Shown piece after piece: positions 63,864-64,000 of a DNA stretch of 64,000 nt. The position numbers and the translations under genes are program-made. The notes below the pieces were generated by a model. That model was given only the letters and a program-made list of their open reading frames with translations, was not told the DNA's origin and searched no databases. Source of the stretch: Clostridia bacterium (GTDB taxonomy: Bacteria > Bacillota > Clostridia > UBA1381); assembly GCA_017935675.1 (NCBI GenBank), contig JAGBHE010000053.1:28252-92251 (forward strand), read 5' to 3'. Positions within the stretch are counted from its first letter, which is position 1; every line of letters starts with the position of its first letter.

Positions 63864-64000
63864 TTTAAATCGGAGCAATGCTCCTGCTTTGCTCGCAAGG
63901 AGCAGAGCTTGCGACAGATTGCAACCTGCGCAGGGAGCGTTAGCTCCTCAGGGTTTCAGTGGGAGATTAAAACTCCCACTGAAATTCTGAAATGGAACCC
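63864..64000. repeat. Dispersed multi-hairpin repeat, copy B (cut by right edge)
   Basis: This copy matches 36220-36357 except that GCAAGCAAGCGC is replaced by GCAACCTGCGC near 63925. It has the same orientation and the same hairpins, and also lies just upstream of a minus-strand gene of the island (start 63764). The stretch 63765-63863 between them has no gene; it contains a CTGATTAATCAG palindrome at 63845-63856. Confidence 0.9.

Noticed and set aside
26821..64000. Prophage or integrative element origin of the island
   Set aside because: No integrase, phage or conjugation genes or flanking direct repeats are visible in the window.

Overview
The window looks like a chromosomal segment of a spore-forming, anaerobic clostridial bacterium (Bacillota), probably a gut or rumen member of the Oscillospiraceae/Monoglobus type. 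This rests on a sporulation sigma factor G gene, a class III fructose-1,6-bisphosphatase, an argR-recN-nadK block, several SLH (S-layer homology) surface proteins, strong GGAGG ribosome sites and frequent TTG/GTG starts. The genus is an inference. No tRNA, rRNA, CRISPR array, prophage or intact transposase gene is visible.

Region 1 (1-27 kb) is mostly core genome. A Gld-type ABC export operon (ATPase, permease, GldG-like protein and a DUF4340 protein that runs off the left edge) is followed by an SGNH hydrolase divergent from an AraC regulator, then a P-type calcium ATPase. A leftward operon follows: nadK, argR, recN, rseC-like, holB and three tandem M42 aminopeptidases. Next come a catalytically eroded metallo-beta-lactamase-like protein with a small membrane protein, divergent sigG, a PucR/CdaR-type regulator, an S41 protease, class III FBPase, a DUF362 ferredoxin-like protein and an SLH-anchored phosphodiester glycosidase.

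Region 2 (26.8-64 kb) is one large polysaccharide-utilisation island, entirely on the minus strand. Operon A runs from 49443 to 26821: sugar permeases LplB and YtcP types, a three-SLH protein, an SLH/beta-scaffold protein, a heparinase II/III-type lyase with LamG-like and F5/8C domains, an Ig/LamG protein, a second LamG protein, a second heparinase II/III-type lyase, a solute-binding lipoprotein and a cytoplasmic GH105 unsaturated glycuronyl hydrolase. A YesS-like membrane AraC regulator (49565-51805) has its own promoter and lies between the operons. Operon B runs from the right edge to 52047: a second solute-binding lipoprotein, an Ig/LamG protein, a second SLH/beta-scaffold protein and a 1967-residue SLH-anchored heparinase II/III-type protein. 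The logic suggested is surface lyases cutting a uronic-acid polysaccharide, binding and import of unsaturated oligosaccharides, then cytoplasmic GH105 cleavage. The substrate cannot be named from sequence; pectin-like rhamnogalacturonan or a glycosaminoglycan both fit.

A roughly 138-bp, multi-hairpin dispersed repeat occurs inside operon A (36220) and at the right edge (63864), and supplies the C-terminal codons of one secreted protein. Two other long palindromic elements sit at 16406-16467 and 51957-52042. Start codons were moved to ribosome-site-supported positions in several genes; these changes are noted in each entry.
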